A stretch of 64,000 nucleotides of DNA from Thermohalobaculum sp965247385 (GCA_965247385.1 CBDFHG010000008.1:1-64000); one strand, 5' to 3'; counted from the stretch's first letter, positions 46,909 to 56,589 are shown. Notes: generated by a model not told the origin, from the sequence alone. Program-made: numbers and translations.

Positions 46909-48030
46909 ATGCGCATCGCGCGAATCGAGGTGTTCCAAGCCGATCTGCCTTATTCGGGCGGCTCATATCTGTTGTCCGGCGGCCGGGTCTTCACTTCGTT
47001 CGACTCCACCATTGTCCGGGTCACCACCGATAGCGGCCTCGAGGGTTGGGGCGAGTCGACCCCCTTCGGCGCCACCTACATCGCTGCTCACGGCCGCGGT
47101 GCCCGCACCGGAATTGACGAGATCGCCCCGGTGCTGATCGGGCGCGACCCGCGACACCTCGACCGGCTGAACGATGCCATGGACGCGGCGCTGGTCGGCC
47201 ACAACCACGCCAAAACGGCCATCGACGTTGCTTGCTGGGACATCCTGGGCAAGGCGACCGGCATGGCGGTCTGCGATCTGCTGGGTGGGCGCACCGGTGT
47301 GCCGATGCCACGGATTTCCTCGATTTATACGGGCGACCCCCAGGAGATGCGCGCCCGCGTCGCCGATCACCGTCGGCGCGGCTACCGTAGCCATTCGATC
47401 AAGATCGGCGCGGCGGAGGACGAGGGCGGCCCGGCACTCGACGCCGAGCGGGTCGCCGCCTGCCTCGCCGACCGCCAGCCCGGCGAGTGGTTCTTGGCCG
47501 ACGTCAATGGCGGGATGACGGTGGAGAGCGCGCTGCGCTTCCTCAACCTTCTGCCGCCACGCCTCGACATCGTTCTGGAAGCCCCTTGCGCGACCTGGCG
47601 CGAGACCCTGTCACTGCGCCGGCGCTCGACGGTGCCGATCTTCTGGGACGAACTGTTCGACAGCGAGGCGGCGCTGGCATCGATCATCGGGCAGGACGGG
47701 GCCGACGGAATCGGGTTGAAAATCTCTAAACAGGGCGGCCTGACCCGCTGCCGCCGCCAGCGCGACATCGCCATCGCCGCCGGGCTGGTGATGAGTGTGC
47801 AGGAGACCGCCGGCTCCGACATCGCCTTCGCGGCGATCTGCCATATGGGGCAAACGGTGCCGCCGCGCTGGCTGCGCTCGATCCTCGATTGCCGCGACAT
47901 GGTCTCGGTGACCACGGCGCGGTTCGAGCCGCCGGCGCTCGACGGCGGTTTGCTTGCCCCGGACCTGCCCGGCCTTGGGGTCGAGCCCGACCTCACCGTT
48001 CTCGGCGACCCGGTTGCCAGCTATGACTGA
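46909..48030 (+). CDS. mandelate racemase / muconate lactonizing enzyme family protein
   Basis: A 373-residue enolase-superfamily enzyme. The capping domain has VRVTTDSGLEGWGESTPFG, then AIDVACWDILGKATGMAVCD. The barrel contains HSIKIGAAEDEGG, metal ligands in LADVNGGM, EAPC and FWDELFDSE, and LKISKQGGLTRCRR and VQETAGSDIAFAA. At the KxK position the first Lys is Ser (S-I-K), which argues against classic racemase chemistry and fits hydroxyproline-type dehydratases or epimerases; substrate is not assigned. It overlaps the following transporter gene by 8 bases. Confidence 0.85.
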   Translation: MRIARIEVFQADLPYSGGSYLLSGGRVFTSFDSTIVRVTTDSGLEGWGESTPFGATYIAAHGRGARTGIDEIAPVLIGRDPRHLDRLNDAMDAALVGHNHAKTAIDVACWDILGKATGMAVCDLLGGRTGVPMPRISSIYTGDPQEMRARVADHRRRGYRSHSIKIGAAEDEGGPALDAERVAACLADRQPGEWFLADVNGGMTVESALRFLNLLPPRLDIVLEAPCATWRETLSLRRRSTVPIFWDELFDSEAALASIIGQDGADGIGLKISKQGGLTRCRRQRDIAIAAGLVMSVQETAGSDIAFAAICHMGQTVPPRWLRSILDCRDMVSVTTARFEPPALDGGLLAPDLPGLGVEPDLTVLGDPVASYD

Positions 48031-49033
48031 TGTGCGGTTCCCCGTCGCGAGTACCGATACGGTTCGTACCGGCATAGGTCCCATATGGCTGGTCCTGTTC
48101 GCAATGATCGCGTTTTCAACCCAGGACGTCGTGGTCAAGATTGTCGCCGAGCAGGTTTCGCTATGGCAACTTCAGTTCATTCGCTCGCTGCTGACGCTGT
48201 GGCTCCTGGTGATGGTGGTCGCGGTGATGGGGCGGCTGCCGGCGCTGGCGCCCCTGTCCTGGTTCTGGTCGCTGATCCGCGCCTCCTTCATGTGCGGCGC
48301 CTGCCTGTGTTTCTACGCCTCGCTGCCGCTGTTGTCGCTGTCGATGTCCGCTGCGGCCTTCTTCACCGGCCCGTTGATCATCACCGTGCTGGCGGCGCTG
48401 TTGCTGGGTGAGCGGATCGGGCGCCGCCGCCTGGTCGCGATCATTGCAGGATTCGCAGGCGTGCTGTTCATCATTCGCCCTGGTCTGGACGGGTGGCAGC
48501 CGATTGCGCTGCTGCCGGTTCTGGCCGCATTTTGCTATGCCATCGGGATCATCATCACCCGCTGGCGCTGCCGGGACGAGCCGAATTTCGCCCTCTCGAT
48601 GATTCACAACCTGCTCTATGTCGGCATCGGGCTTTTGGGCATGGTGGCACTGGAACTGGTTCCAGCCGCGCCGGAGACCCGCGCCGAATGGCCGTTCCTG
48701 ACCACGGGTTGGATGGACCTGGGGGCGCTGGCGGGCGGGCTGCTCCTGTTCACGGCGGCGACCCACTTGATCGGCGTTCTCTGTAGCGTGCGCGCCTACC
48801 AAATGGACGACGCCAGCCGGATCGCGCCGTTCGAGTATATCTATCTGGCAATCATGCCGATCTACGATATCGCGATCTGGGGCCATTGGCCCGAGCCGCT
48901 GACCGTGCTCGGCATGGTTCTCATTTGCGGTTCGGGCATCTTCATCGCCTGGCGTGAGGGCCACTCACCCCGGCCCCAGGTGCATCCGCGTGGTGAACAG
49001 TCGTGGACACCCGATGAGGAACATGCTGATTAA
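48023..49033 (+). CDS. EamA-family (DMT) transporter
   Basis: A 336-residue ten-helix membrane protein: IGPIWLVLFAMIAFSTQDVV, CFYASLPLLSLSMSAAAFFT, LLLGERIGRRRLVAIIAGFA and YQMDDASRIAPFEYIYLAIM. The last stretch is typical of the RhaT/YdcZ side of DMT exporters. It overlaps the enolase-superfamily gene, so it probably moves that enzyme's substrate or product. The tail after the last helix (about 25 residues) is polar and unusual. Confidence 0.86.
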   Translation: MTDVRFPVASTDTVRTGIGPIWLVLFAMIAFSTQDVVVKIVAEQVSLWQLQFIRSLLTLWLLVMVVAVMGRLPALAPLSWFWSLIRASFMCGACLCFYASLPLLSLSMSAAAFFTGPLIITVLAALLLGERIGRRRLVAIIAGFAGVLFIIRPGLDGWQPIALLPVLAAFCYAIGIIITRWRCRDEPNFALSMIHNLLYVGIGLLGMVALELVPAAPETRAEWPFLTTGWMDLGALAGGLLLFTAATHLIGVLCSVRAYQMDDASRIAPFEYIYLAIMPIYDIAIWGHWPEPLTVLGMVLICGSGIFIAWREGHSPRPQVHPRGEQSWTPDEEHAD

Positions 49034-49038
49034 GGCGC

Positions 49039-50304
49039 ATGAGCGACCCGATTCCCCTCCTGCGCGCCATGTTCGACGCAGCCGTCGCGGCGGCGGACCC
49101 GATGGCCATGCTGCACCGGTTCCTGCCCGCGCCCCCGAAAGGCCGGACCATCGTCGTCGGGGCGGGCAAGGCTTCCGCGCGCATGGCCGAAGCGTTGGAG
49201 GCGGCTTGGCCCGAATCTAGTTCAGCTCTGCTTTCCGGTCTCGTCATCACCCGCTACGGCCATGCCTGCCCGTGCAGGCATATCGAGATCGTCGAGGCCG
49301 CCCATCCGGTGCCCGACGCCGCCGGGGCGGCGGCGGCGGCACGGGTGTTGGAAATGATGCGCGGGTTGACCGCCGATGACCTGGTCATCGCGTTGATCTC
49401 CGGTGGCGGCTCGGCGCTGATGACCCTGCCCGCGGGCGAGATCACCTTGGCCGAGAAGCAGGCGATCAATCTGGCCCTGCTGGCCTCGGGCGCGGCAATC
49501 GGCCAGATGAACGTGGTCCGCAAGCACCTCTCGGCGATCAAGGGCGGACGGCTGGCAGCGGCTGCCTTTCCGGCGCAGGTGGTCGGGCTGCTGATCTCGG
49601 ATGTGCCCGGCGACGAGCCCGGCGTCATCGCCTCGGGTCCGACGGTGGGCGAGAGCTCGACGCCCGACACTGCCAAAGCACTCCTGAAGCACTACCAGAT
49701 CACGACCAAACCCAGCATCGATTTTCACCTTTCCAGCGGCGCGGGATGCCCGGCGCCTGATGACCCGCGCCTGACGTCGGTAGAGAACCACATCATCGCC
49801 GCCCCGCAGTTGTCGCTGGTGGCGGCGGCCGAGGTTGCGCGCGCCGCCGGTTACGTGCCCCTGATCCTCGGCAACAGCCTGGAGGGCGAGGCACGCGAGG
49901 TTGGTATCGTTCATGCCGGGATCGCCCGGCAGATTTTGACCCACGGCCAGCCTCTGCCGCGCCCTTGCGCCATCCTGTCGGGCGGCGAGACCACCGTAAC
50001 CCTGCGCGGAACCGGACGCGGCGGGCGGAATGTTGAGTTCCTCCTGTCGCTGGCCATCGCGCTGGATGGCCTGCCGGTCCACGCCCTCGCCTGCGACACC
50101 GATGGGGTCGATGGGATCGAGGACATCGCCGGAGCATTCTGCACCCCCGACACCCTGACCCGTGCCCGCGCGGCGGGGCTGAGCCCGGTTGCCGAACTCG
50201 CCAACAACAACGGCCACGGCTTCTTCGAGGTGCTGGGCGATCAGGTGATCACCGGTCCGACACTGACGAATGTCAATGATTTCAGGGTGATACTAATCGG
50301 GTGA
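49039..50304 (+). CDS. glycerate 2-kinase (MOFRL family)
   Basis: A 421-residue class II glycerate kinase (GckA/TtuD type), often mis-annotated hydroxypyruvate reductase. Seen are GRTIVVGAGKASARMAEALE, EAAHPVPDAAG, ALISGGGSALMTLPAGEITL, MNVVRKHLSAIKGGRLA, and C-terminal MOFRL motifs GGETTVTLRGTGRGGRNVEF, ACDTDGVDG and GPTLTNVNDFRVILIG. It makes 2-phosphoglycerate. It is 5 bases after the transporter and is probably the end product step of the same pathway. Confidence 0.92.
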   Translation: MSDPIPLLRAMFDAAVAAADPMAMLHRFLPAPPKGRTIVVGAGKASARMAEALEAAWPESSSALLSGLVITRYGHACPCRHIEIVEAAHPVPDAAGAAAAARVLEMMRGLTADDLVIALISGGGSALMTLPAGEITLAEKQAINLALLASGAAIGQMNVVRKHLSAIKGGRLAAAAFPAQVVGLLISDVPGDEPGVIASGPTVGESSTPDTAKALLKHYQITTKPSIDFHLSSGAGCPAPDDPRLTSVENHIIAAPQLSLVAAAEVARAAGYVPLILGNSLEGEAREVGIVHAGIARQILTHGQPLPRPCAILSGGETTVTLRGTGRGGRNVEFLLSLAIALDGLPVHALACDTDGVDGIEDIAGAFCTPDTLTRARAAGLSPVAELANNNGHGFFEVLGDQVITGPTLTNVNDFRVILIG

Positions 50305-50343
50305 GGGCGCATGACGGGTCGTCTCTACCCAATATTTGCTTCT

Positions 50344-51138
50344 TCATTGCCCGCGCGCCGCCAGCCCCTCGAACAGGTCCAGCATCTGCTGATAACCAAT
50401 CCCCCCGAAGGTCGGGGACAGAACGCCTGGACACAGCGCCGGATCCAGCCCGTCCGCGTCGATGTTCAGCACCACGCACGCGCCCTCAGGCACCGCCGCC
50501 AGCGCTGGCCCCAACCCTTCGGCAACGACCTGGCGCATCGGGAAGAGATGCGCCCCCCATTCCCGTGCATCCGCCAACTCGCCGGCCCGGGCCGACCCGA
50601 CTCCGCGCGCGCCGATTTGCACGATGCCCTTGACCTGCGCCATCTCCGAGGCCCGGCGCATGGTCGAGGAAAACCCATGGGTCACGCCCTCGACCTGGTC
50701 ACGCCAGTCGATGTGAGCGTCGATCTGGACGATCCAGATCTCCTCGCCCTTGAAGCCCTCGAAGAACGGGATCGGCACCGAATCATCCCCACCCAGAAGA
50801 ATCGCTGCCGTCCCTGCCGCGCGCACAGCCGCCACTGCATCGCGGATCGCCGCGCGATTGGCGGCACCATCACCCGCCGCGCCAACCGCCACGTCGCCGA
50901 TATCGACCGCGTCGATCCCATCCATCAGCGGCGCGCCCTGGTCCATGTCGATATGATCGCGCCGCGAGTCGCTCCACTCCAGCGCCGCGCGCAATGCCGC
51001 CGGTGCGCCCGCCGCGTGGCTGGCGATGCCGGGCTGGTACGGGGTGCCATGCGGTGCTCCCAGAACCGCCACATCGGCGTCGAGTTCCCTGAGGGCGGCA
51101 AAAGGAAAATCACAGAAGGTCGTCTCGGGGCGCAGCAT
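50344..51138 (-). CDS. arginase/agmatinase-fold protein, short and altered
   Basis: A 264-residue ureohydrolase-fold protein. Metal motifs are IDAHIDWRD and LNIDADGLDPALCPG, both intact. The first motif, usually GGDHS, is GGDDS here, so one His ligand is replaced by Asp. The frame ends at LFEGLAARGQ, missing the last 50 or so residues of typical agmatinases. The ATG at 51138 has gaaggagga just upstream. It is last in the apt / ThDP-enzyme operon. The C-terminal loss could inactivate it. Confidence 0.8.
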   Translation of the reverse strand: MLRPETTFCDFPFAALRELDADVAVLGAPHGTPYQPGIASHAAGAPAALRAALEWSDSRRDHIDMDQGAPLMDGIDAVDIGDVAVGAAGDGAANRAAIRDAVAAVRAAGTAAILLGGDDSVPIPFFEGFKGEEIWIVQIDAHIDWRDQVEGVTHGFSSTMRRASEMAQVKGIVQIGARGVGSARAGELADAREWGAHLFPMRQVVAEGLGPALAAVPEGACVVLNIDADGLDPALCPGVLSPTFGGIGYQQMLDLFEGLAARGQ

Positions 51139-51151
51139 CAGAGTTCCTCCT

Positions 51152-52756
51152 TCAGAACAGCCCGTCATAGGCACGGCGCGGGATTTCCACCGCGATCAGG
51201 GTGAAGCGATCGTCGGAGAGCGCCTCCACAACCGCCGGGCCGGTATCGCCAGGGCCAGTCACGGTGATACCATTGCCACCATAAACCCGCGCCAGCGCGG
51301 CGAAATCTGTGTGCTGAAAGTCGACGCCAGTGTTCTGCATCGCCACACCGCGCTGCTTCATCTCGATCAGCGACAGGGATTGATCGACAAACACCACCAC
51401 CACCAGCGATAGCCCCAGATCGCGCAGGGTCGACAGCTCGCCCAGGGTCATCTCCAGCCCGGCGTCACCCATGAAGGCGATCACCGGCGCATCGGGCTTT
51501 GCGTATTTGTAGCCCATGCCCAGTGGCAAGGCGCAGCCCATGGTGCAGAGGCCATCGGATTGCAGAATGCCCCGTGGGTGTTTCGCCTGCCATTGCTGGC
51601 TCAGCAGAATACGGTGGGCTCCGCTGTCGATGGTGATGGTCGTCTCCGCCGGGGCGGCGGCCAGTATCTCGGCAATCGCCTGGCCCGGCCCCCAATCACT
51701 CCCGGCCGCGAAGGCGTCCGACAGCTCCGCCCGGATGCGTGCGGGCGTGCCGCCCTGCCAGCCGGTTTTCGCCTCCGCCCCCTGCTCCAGCGCCGCCAGC
51801 CCGCCGGCGACCGAGCAAACCCACGACAGCCCGGCGTAATGCATGTCGTGATCGTTTGGCGCATGGGCGAATTCGATGGTCTTGGCCGGGTCCCACGGAT
51901 CCTGCCAACCGGTGCGCATCTCGATCGGATCGTACCCGGCGGCGATCACCAGATCGGCCTCGGCGAAGACCGGCAGCACGATCTTGTCGGATTTCGGCGA
52001 CAGCCCGTGCCCACCCAGCGACAGCGGATGATCCTCGGGCAGGATACCCTTGCCCTTGTAGCTGGTAACCACGGGGATCGAATGTCTTTCGGCGAAGGCG
52101 CGAACCGCCTTTGCCCCGCCGGGTTCGTTCAGGGGGTCGAGCCCGGCCATTATCACCGGGCGCTTGGCTGCGGCGAACATGGCGCGGACGCGCTCCAGTT
52201 CCGGCCCTGGCGCAGGCGCCGATAGCGGGGTCGGCTGGCGCATGACAGCGCGCGGCTCGGGCTGCTCGGTGTCAGCCACTCGGATCGGCAGGTCGATGTG
52301 CACCGGACCGGGGCGGCCCGAGGTGGCAATCGCCAGCGCTTTATCGATCATCGCATCGATAGCGCCGTCGGCGGCTATGAACGACGCCTTGCAGACCTGG
52401 GCGAAAACCGCCGAATGATCGAAAACCTGATGATTGTAGCGCATTGCCTCCGCCGCATCTACGGCGCCCGACAGCACGATCAGCGGCACCCGGTCCTGCT
52501 CGGCATTGGCGACCACGTTGAAGGCGTTGGCCACGCCCGGCCCAACCGTCGCCACCAGGATCCCCGGCGCACCGGTCGCGTGCCAGCCGCCCTCGGCCAT
52601 GAAGCCTGCCGCGTTCTCGTGCTTGGTCAGCACGAAGCGGATCCCGGCCCGCTCCAGCGCGTCGATCAGGGTCAGCACCTCGCCGCCGGGGATACCGAAA
52701 GCAAATCGGCAACCGGCTGTGTAAAGCCGCCGGGCGATGACGTCAGCAGCATTCAT
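51152..52756 (-). CDS. thiamine-diphosphate-dependent enzyme (acetolactate synthase-like)
   Basis: A 534-residue protein with the three domains of the POX/AHAS family. The PYR domain has FGIPGGEVLTLIDAL and the catalytic Glu in LTKHENAAGFMAEG. The central domain has KRPVIMAGLDP and the ThDP-binding domain FMGDAGLEMTLGELSTL. It may be an acetolactate synthase, a sulfoacetaldehyde or benzoylformate type enzyme. The lack of a nearby small regulatory subunit argues against a biosynthetic AHAS. It is between apt (15 bases) and the arginase-like gene (13 bases). Confidence 0.85.
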   Translation of the reverse strand: MNAADVIARRLYTAGCRFAFGIPGGEVLTLIDALERAGIRFVLTKHENAAGFMAEGGWHATGAPGILVATVGPGVANAFNVVANAEQDRVPLIVLSGAVDAAEAMRYNHQVFDHSAVFAQVCKASFIAADGAIDAMIDKALAIATSGRPGPVHIDLPIRVADTEQPEPRAVMRQPTPLSAPAPGPELERVRAMFAAAKRPVIMAGLDPLNEPGGAKAVRAFAERHSIPVVTSYKGKGILPEDHPLSLGGHGLSPKSDKIVLPVFAEADLVIAAGYDPIEMRTGWQDPWDPAKTIEFAHAPNDHDMHYAGLSWVCSVAGGLAALEQGAEAKTGWQGGTPARIRAELSDAFAAGSDWGPGQAIAEILAAAPAETTITIDSGAHRILLSQQWQAKHPRGILQSDGLCTMGCALPLGMGYKYAKPDAPVIAFMGDAGLEMTLGELSTLRDLGLSLVVVVFVDQSLSLIEMKQRGVAMQNTGVDFQHTDFAALARVYGGNGITVTGPGDTGPAVVEALSDDRFTLIAVEIPRRAYDGLF

Positions 52757-52771
52757 CCCATTCTTTCCCTC

Positions 52772-53311
52772 TTAATCCCCCTCGAAGGCACACAGCGTGT
52801 GGACCTCGATCCCCATCTCAACCAGCCGCTTCTCGCCACCCAACTCCGGCAGGTTCACCACGAAGGAGGCGGCGACGATATGCCCGCCCAGCCGCTCGAT
52901 CAGTTTTACCCCGGCCACGGCAGTGCCGCCGGTGGCCAATAGATCATCAATCAGCAGCACCCGCGCGCCAGCGTGGAAGGCGTCGTCATGCATCTCGACC
53001 ACGGCCTCGCCATATTCCAGGCTGTAAGCCTCGACGATGGTGCGCCCAGGCAGCTTGTCCTTTTTGCGGATCGGCACAAAGGGCAGGCACAGGTTATAGG
53101 CAATCGCCCCGCCGAGGATGAACCCGCGTGCGTCCATCGCCACCACCACGTCGATGCCGTCATTGCGGTAAGGCGCGGTCAACTCGTCCACCGAGCGGCG
53201 GAAAGCTTCCGGCGCGGCGAACAACGTGGTCACGTCGCGGAACTGCACGCCGGGCACTGGAAAATCCGGGATCGTGCGGATGTAGTCGATCAGAGGTTTC
53301 TCGGTTTGCAT
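52772..53311 (-). CDS. apt: adenine phosphoribosyltransferase
   Basis: A 179-residue type I PRTase converting adenine and PRPP to AMP. It starts MQTEKPLIDYIRTIPDFPVP and shows FRDVTTLF, VAMDARGFILGGAIAY, RKKDKLPGRTI and the PRPP loop VLLIDDLLATGGTAVAG. Length is normal. An upstream in-frame start at 53353 lacks homology. First gene of a three-gene operon. Confidence 0.95.
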   Translation of the reverse strand: MQTEKPLIDYIRTIPDFPVPGVQFRDVTTLFAAPEAFRRSVDELTAPYRNDGIDVVVAMDARGFILGGAIAYNLCLPFVPIRKKDKLPGRTIVEAYSLEYGEAVVEMHDDAFHAGARVLLIDDLLATGGTAVAGVKLIERLGGHIVAASFVVNLPELGGEKRLVEMGIEVHTLCAFEGD

Positions 53312-53376
53312 TCTACCCTCTCTCACGCACCGCCGCATATTAGGAGGCGGCACGTGATCGCGAAAGGGCTAGCTGC

Positions 53377-53661
53377 TCAATTTTGCCGCTTGCACATGCA
53401 TCCAGTCGAAGTTTTGACCCTGCCGAGGCTGGTCCAGCCCTGGTCCTCCCAAATCTTCCACCAATCCGCATACTCCGCACCGGCAAGCGTCGCCCGACCA
53501 CGCCCCCATTTAGGGATTATATATTTAAATTGACACCCAGCCCATGAAGCAGGCGATGTTTGGTAGTATCTCAGTTTGAAATTTGGCTTGGTTGACCACT
53601 GACTAAAATACCATATACAAATCTTGGCATACGAAAAATCGTCACATGTTAATGACCGAAT
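53377..53661 (-). pseudogene. open frame without start codon, possible C-terminal gene remnant
   Basis: A 94-codon stop-free frame rich in aromatic residues: CDDFSYAKICIWYFSQWSTK, PNFKLRYYQTSPASWAGCQF, KYIIPKWGRGRATLAGAEYA and DWWKIWEDQGWTSLGRV. It begins directly after a stop and has no ATG, GTG or TTG at its beginning, so it is likely the end of a larger gene. I do not recognise it. Confidence 0.3.
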
Positions 53662-53788
53662 TCAGGAATATTTGCGCATCAACCCGACTTGTCAATCTAG
53701 AAAATGATGTGTGCGTGTCGGACTCGCTGCACGATATGGAGCGTTCCTTACAAAAAGTGCACTGCGCTCGTTGACGCACACACCGGCC

Positions 53789-53819
53789 TTGACCAAGTTA
53801 TAACCCTTATGCATATAAT
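53789..53819 (+). promoter_or_regulatory. putative promoter of the NYN gene
   Basis: TTGACC at 53789 and TATAAT at 53814, separated by 19 bases, which is longer than ideal. It lies upstream of the leader terminator and the NYN-domain gene. Confidence 0.4.
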
Positions 53820-53833
53820 AGCCCTTAATAGCT

Positions 53834-53876
53834 CCCCGCCGGACTTGGCCGAAAGGTCCCCGGCGGGGTATTTTTT
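53834..53876 (+). terminator. terminator-like hairpin in the NYN gene leader
   Basis: Stem ccccgccggac / gtccccggcgggg with a 2-base bulge and an 11-base loop, followed by tatttttt. It lies between the putative promoter and the start codon (17 bases before ATG 53894), so it could attenuate the NYN gene. It could also be an older gene's terminator. Confidence 0.7.
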
Positions 53877-53893
53877 GGGAGGCAGAATGCGCG

Positions 53894-55326
53894 ATGAATG
53901 ACGCGCCGAAACCAACGTACGCAATGGGTTTCATAGACGGTCAAAATCTTTTTCAACACGCAAAAGATGCTTTTGGCCACCATCATCCGAACTATGATCC
54001 ATTAAAACTGGCACCAAGCCGTGTGCGACTCCCATGGATGGACCCCAAGTCTAGTACGATTCTACACGGGCGTCCCGGATCATCAACATGACCCTATGTG
54101 GGCGTCTTACTGGAGCAAGCGAGTCATTGCGCTCAAACGTGCTGGCGTTTTTGCGACGACTCGCAGAGTTACGTTACCGAGAAAAACTTATTCTGGAAGC
54201 TGATGGATCAGAGAAAATTATAGGCTCAGTTTACGAACCGTATGCACGGTTTGCGATTGCGGCGGCAAGACAGGCGCGCGACGAAGGCTGTGGTGCCAGT
54301 TTGATGAGATGGAACCATTGCAGGTAGTTGCCGAGATATTTTGTTGCGATGCCACGGTAGCGGCGCAGGAAATCTTTCAGTTGGCTGTGGCGGCTGTTGA
54401 CAGTCTGAATATGAAGGGCACCACGGACCCGTTCGCCGGCGGACAGATTGAGGGCTTCATGGCGAACACCCATTGCCGCCGCGCATGGCCGATAGCTTTG
54501 ACACCCGTCGGACACAAGCACGATGTCCCTGTCGACGACCGGGCTGACCGCCTGTTTCAGCGTGTCGGCAGTCACTGTGGGCAGAACCGTGCTGAATGTC
54601 GTGCCGCTACGGTCGGCGGCCACCGGAACCGGCACCTGTTCGCATGACAGGCCGCGCTTGCTGGCCTTGCCGCCCGTTTGCGGGGCTTGCGTCCCAATTT
54701 GCGCTGTCCCTTATGGCTCTCCAGAACACAGGTTTCATCGACCTCGACTATCCCTTTGAGTTTTTGCGGGGCCTGCCTTGTGGCCGGCAAAAACCGGTGT
54801 CGCCAGCGAAAGGCCGTGTTGACGGCAAGGTTGCAGCGCGCCGCTGACGCCCGAACCGTTTCTCCCGCAGCCAGGCATCCGCCAAAGGTCAGCCAGCGAT
54901 CTTTTGTAGGGAAGTCCGGACAAGCGGGTGCCGGTGGCCGCGTTGAATGTGCGCCGACAGTTCTTGCACTGATAGCGGCGCAGGCCACGTGCCTTGCCCC
55001 GTGATACTGCACCGGGTGTGCTGCAATGCGGGCAGCACCTGTCATCGTCCACCGCAAGTTCGACTGCGGCAAGCGAGGAAACCGCTTCGCACCGCCCCAA
55101 AAGCACCGCTTCAGCCTCAGCGCGCTGCGCATCGCCGAGATTATCTATCACCGCAAGCCAGTCCTGAAAGTATTCATTATCCATTGGCATTCGCTATCTC
55201 CTTGAACGCAAAAAGAACATACCTTGAACGCATACGTTTTGTAAACTGAGCCAAATTATAACGACTCCACAGGAAAAAGGAATCGATGTCCGACTCGCTC
55301 TTGACATTGTGCGGCTATTGTCCTGA
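53894..55326 (+). pseudogene. NYN-domain (PIN-like) protein gene, interrupted and frameshifted
   Basis: The pieces read MNDAPKPTYAMGFIDGQNLF, QAVCDSHGWTPSLVRFYTGV, DHQHDPMWASYWSKRVIALK and RAGVFATTRR, then YREKLILEADGSEKII, and after the insertion TPQEKGIDVRLALDIVRL. This is the LabA/NYN ribonuclease-like domain with conserved acidic residues (FIDGQN, EKGIDVRLALD). Two single-base shifts (near 54012 and 54172) break it, IS1595 copy B splits it (54223-55252), and IS630 removes its end at 55318. The leader has a terminator hairpin. Confidence 0.82.
54223..55252 (-). mobile_element. IS1595-family (ISXO2-like) element, copy B
   Basis: 1,030 bases with the same inverted ends as copy A, flanked by a perfect 8-base target duplication AAATTATA (54215-54222 and 55253-55260). 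The transposase (55190 down to 54231) shares with copy A the frame break at the four-A run and has its own missing base at the GGKASKRGL site, so it is also split into three frames. The insertion is recent enough to have kept the duplication. Confidence 0.93.
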
Positions 55327-56483
55327 GTCAGCAGTTCGCCGCATTATTTTCGGGTGTGGTTTTTAGACAGAAGCGTTTGACCGCATCAAGGATATCGTCT
55401 GCGGTTCGGACCCATTTGAAGGGTTTTGGATCTTCATTGCGAATTTCGATGTAATCCGGGATGGCTTTTGTGAGTTCGCGCTCGCTGCGGTGAACGCCAC
55501 GCTTGATCTGGCGTTCGGTGATTTCGGCAAGGAAGCGCTCGACCATGTTCAACCAGGATGCGGAGGTGGGTGTGAAATGCACATGCCAGAGGGGCCGTCT
55601 GGCCAACCAGGCACGGATCGCCGGCGTTTTGTGGGTGGCGTAGTTGTCCATGACGAGGTGGATCTCCAGATCGTCGGGAACCCGGCGTTCGATCTCCATA
55701 AGGAACTTCTTGAACTCCGAGGCCCGGTGGCGCTTGTCGCATTTGCCGATGACCTCGCCGGTTGCCGTGTTGAGGGCGGCGAACAGGGAGGTGGTGCCGT
55801 GGCGTTTGTAATCGTGGCTGCGGCGTTCGATCTGACCCGGCCGCATGGGCAGGACCGGTTGCGGCCGGTCAAGCGCCTGAATTTGGCTCTTTTCATCGAC
55901 GCAGAGCACCAAGGCCCGCTCCGGCGGGTTCAGGTAAAGCCCAACCACATCGCGAACCTTGTCGATAAACCGGGGATCGGTTGAGAGCTTGAAGGTCTCC
56001 GTGCGATGGGGTTGCAGGCCAAAGGCACGCCAAATCCGTTGCACGCTGGACGTCGAGAGGCGGCTCTCCCCGGCCATCATCCTGGAGCTTCAATGGGCCG
56101 TGTTACGCGGCATGCTTTCAAGCGTCCGCACGATCACCGCCTCGACCTGCGCATCGGTGATCGTCCGGGGCGCGGCGCGGCGCGTCATAAAGCCCGTCGC
56201 TCCCATGTGCGATGAAGCGCTTCCGCCCCCTCGCCACCGTCTCTTGATGGGCCCCCAAACGCTGCGCTATCTGTTTGTTTTCAAGACCTTCCGCGCAGGC
56301 CAGCACAATCCCGGCCCGCTTGGCCAGACCTTGTGCCGTCGTGCGACGCGCTACCAAGGCCACCAACGCCTCCCCTTGTTCCTTGTTCAACGTCACAGGC
56401 GCCGCAATCCGGGCCATGGCAATATCCTCCGTATTTGATTCAAACAGAATTCAATAATACGGAAAACCTCTGGTTCAGGACAC
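55318..56483 (-). mobile_element. IS630-family element (frameshifted transposase)
   Basis: The ends ttgtcctgagtcag and, reversed, gtgtcctgaaccag form an inverted repeat, and both flanks carry TA (55316-55317, 56484-56485), the IS630 target duplication. The transposase starts MARIAAPVTLNKEQGEALVA at 56417 with a helix-turn-helix (NKQIAQRLGAHQETVARGRK). It is continued in another frame from about 56090 by SVQRIWRAFGLQPHRTETF, VLCVDEKSQIQALDR, LVMDNYATHKTPAIRAWLAR and SWLNMVERFLAEITERQ (the DDE triad). One frame break near 56090-56130 makes it a pseudogene. Confidence 0.9.
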
Positions 56484-56589
56484 TAGGTTGGATCCAAATT
56501 TTGGGGATTATGTAGGAGAGTGCCGAAATGGGGGTTGACATTAGTCGGCACTCTCATGTATTATGTTTGTATTCCAGGAGGATATGGAT

